DNA from: CAZYVD01 sp964651045
Lineage (GTDB): Bacteria; Zhuqueibacterota; QNDG01; DSAB01
NCBI GenBank assembly: GCA_964651045.1
Contig: CAZYVD010000027.1
Coordinates: 1-32,756, forward strand
DNA: 32,756 bases
Direction: 5' to 3'
How positions within the stretch are numbered: position 1 is the stretch's first letter; each line of letters opens with the position of its first letter. The notes beneath the pieces were generated by a model. The model saw only the letters and a list, made by a program, of their open reading frames with translations. It was not told the origin of the DNA and did no database searches. Below, in pieces: positions 31,152-32,756 of this stretch. A program made the position numbers and the translations under genes.

Positions 31152-32756
31152 TCACTCCTTTATTAAAAACAGATATTGATGGCTTTTAACTGTTCCTTGA
31201 TCACTAATCCCAAAATTTTCTGAATTATCTACATTTTCATTAAAATATCCAACAATTCTGAAATATTTACTTGCATAAGGTATTAACTTCTCAGCCATGT
31301 TAGCTTTCTTAGAAAATCCTAAATGCATTATGATTGAACCATTATTTTTTAATAAGATATCACATACTTGGAAGAACATATTATAAACATCAAATGACTT
31401 AATCTGTTTGGTTTCCAAAAACTTGTTTTTCTCTACATAGAAATCATCTTTTTCCCATCCGGCAAACCACATTCGTATCCAATTAGACATATAGAATTTT
31501 GTAGAATCAAAAAAAGGTGGTGAAGTTATTATTGCATCTATACTTAAAGATTTTATTTTTTTGGGAAGATCAATAAAATCTCCTAAAAATGCGTTACCTG
31601 TTACTTTTGAATCATGCTCTCTAATTTCTTTTAAAACTCTTGATAATTTTTGTATTAATTTTTCAATAAGATTTTTATAGATGAATTCTCCTTTTGGAGC
31701 AAAAGGTGTGATAGGATGAGATATCCTACTAAGTGCATACGGTCTATTTCCGTGAAGGATATGCAATAAACTAGAAAATACTAAGGCATAATTAGCATCC
31801 TTTATACCATTTTTTATAAAATATTGTCGTGCTGCTACAATTTCTCTTAGTGTATTTACATGATAATATTCTTGTATTTTTTTGTTGAATGATAATTCTA
31901 TTTTTTCAATTTCTTCTAAATCAGAAAGATTATTTTTTATAAAATATTCTAAATCATAAACTATATTTTCACATTTTGAAATATCTACATTCCCAATTTT
32001 TGCTAAAGTATTGGCATAAGCAACTAGACTTAAATCATTTCCGTAAGGAATTCTTTTTTGTAATGATGCTTCTAAAGGTATTGTTCCTACTCCTGATAAA
32101 GGATCTAAAACAATCATACCTTCACTAGTAAAATATTTTATTAAAAAATGTGCTATGGCAGGTTTTAATTTACCTTGGTACGAGCATAATGAATGTAAAG
32201 TATTACCCCAATTCCTTTTTCTATAAGGAAGATTTTTGTATGGTAAATTATCTCTAAACTTTTCCCAATTTTCTATTAATAACTCTTTTGGATTATTGAC
32301 CTTTTTTAATATTACTTTATTATTAATACTATTGTTAGGATTTTTTCTAATATAATTTTTTTTATGCTTGAAATGAAGAATCCACTGTCCTAAAGGGAAT
32401 CCGTCTTTTGAATATCTTGTTCTTATTTTCTTTTTATCAATTAACTCTAATCTAATTTCATTAGCTATTTCTTCAAAAATTAAGTCTGTTGGTATATGAA
32501 CATTTTTAAATTTTGAGTCTCCAATATCAATGAAAAATTCTCCATTCTCAGTAAGAACTCTTTTAATATTGTTAAAAACAATTTTCATATCATGAAAATA
32601 AAGTTTTATTAATTTAGGAATTCTATTATCATAAGAATCATTTTGTAATTCCTTAATATATTTTTCAACGTAATTTAATGTATTATTTATATTTTTTCTG
32701 TTTGTTACATTATTAATTCCTGAAGTTATTGCATTATCTCTTAATATTCTCAAATG
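31152..32756 (-). CDS. DNA methyltransferase (N4-cytosine or N6-adenine type), 5' end outside the window
   Basis: The frame is open to the window edge, so the protein is partial (at least 534 codons). A complete methyltransferase module is seen: motif I VLDPLSGVGTIPLEA and later the catalytic-type ITSPPFFDSTKF (motif IV, TSPP). An N-terminal stretch (VLTENGEFFIDIGDS, IPTDLIFEEIANEI, WILHFKHKKNY) looks like the second half of another module of the same family, whose catalytic part would lie upstream. This suggests two fused modules, as used to protect asymmetric sites. Very AT-rich codon use, like the neighbouring nuclease, with which it probably forms a restriction-modification system. Confidence 0.85.
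   Translation of the reverse strand, partial: HLRILRDNAITSGINNVTNRKNINNTLNYVEKYIKELQNDSYDNRIPKLIKLYFHDMKIVFNNIKRVLTENGEFFIDIGDSKFKNVHIPTDLIFEEIANEIRLELIDKKKIRTRYSKDGFPLGQWILHFKHKKNYIRKNPNNSINNKVILKKVNNPKELLIENWEKFRDNLPYKNLPYRKRNWGNTLHSLCSYQGKLKPAIAHFLIKYFTSEGMIVLDPLSGVGTIPLEASLQKRIPYGNDLSLVAYANTLAKIGNVDISKCENIVYDLEYFIKNNLSDLEEIEKIELSFNKKIQEYYHVNTLREIVAARQYFIKNGIKDANYALVFSSLLHILHGNRPYALSRISHPITPFAPKGEFIYKNLIEKLIQKLSRVLKEIREHDSKVTGNAFLGDFIDLPKKIKSLSIDAIITSPPFFDSTKFYMSNWIRMWFAGWEKDDFYVEKNKFLETKQIKSFDVYNMFFQVCDILLKNNGSIIMHLGFSKKANMAEKLIPYASKYFRIVGYFNENVDNSENFGISDQGTVKSHQYLFLIKE

Overview
The window looks like chromosomal DNA of an anaerobic (or facultatively anaerobic) Gram-negative bacterium related to the FCB group or a neighbouring candidate phylum; the exact phylum cannot be fixed from the sequence alone. 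Support comes from two TonB-dependent outer-membrane receptors, one with the Bacteroidetes-style carboxypeptidase-D-like N-terminal domain; a beta-propeller protein ending in an 'NVPNPFN' C-terminal sorting domain of the type-9-secretion kind; lipoprotein signals; and an oxygen-sensitive class III ribonucleotide reductase. Shine-Dalgarno (SD) sites are strong, and GTG and TTG starts are common.

Region 1 (1-15303, + strand) is a fused S10-spc-alpha ribosomal supercluster in canonical order: the end of tuf, then rpsJ, rplC, rplD, rplW, rplB, rpsS, rplV, rpsC, rplP, rpmC, rpsQ, rplN, rplX, rplE, rpsN, rpsH, rplF, rplR, rpsE, rpmD, rplO, secY, adk, map, infA, rpmJ, rpsM, rpsK, rpsD, rpoA and rplQ. 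It closes with a rho-independent terminator. S4, S14, L24 and L36 all keep zinc-ligand cysteines.

Region 2 (15262-24509, - strand) begins at the ribosomal terminator with a shortened OLD-like ATPase gene. It then holds two units headed by cobalamin (B12) riboswitches. The distal unit has a good sigma-70-type promoter, a complete riboswitch and an attenuator. It continues with four tightly packed genes: an ECF transporter S component, a TonB-dependent receptor, nrdD and nrdG. The second riboswitch, just downstream of nrdG, precedes a second, BtuB-like TonB-dependent receptor that ends in a strong terminator. The logic is that, when B12 is scarce, the cell would make B12 uptake proteins together with a ribonucleotide reductase that does not need B12.

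Region 3 (24510-25061) is non-coding. It carries two strong palindromes that look like dispersed intergenic repeats, and candidate promoters.

Region 4 (25005-30088, + strand) encodes three exported proteins in a row: a probable double seven-bladed LVIVD-repeat propeller with a sorting domain, a lipoprotein serpin with an inhibitory-type reactive loop, and a TPR lipoprotein.

Region 5 (30114-32756) is visibly AT-richer. It holds an HNH-type nuclease gene with its own promoter, convergent with a DNA methyltransferase gene that runs off the window edge. Together they look like a horizontally acquired restriction-modification system.
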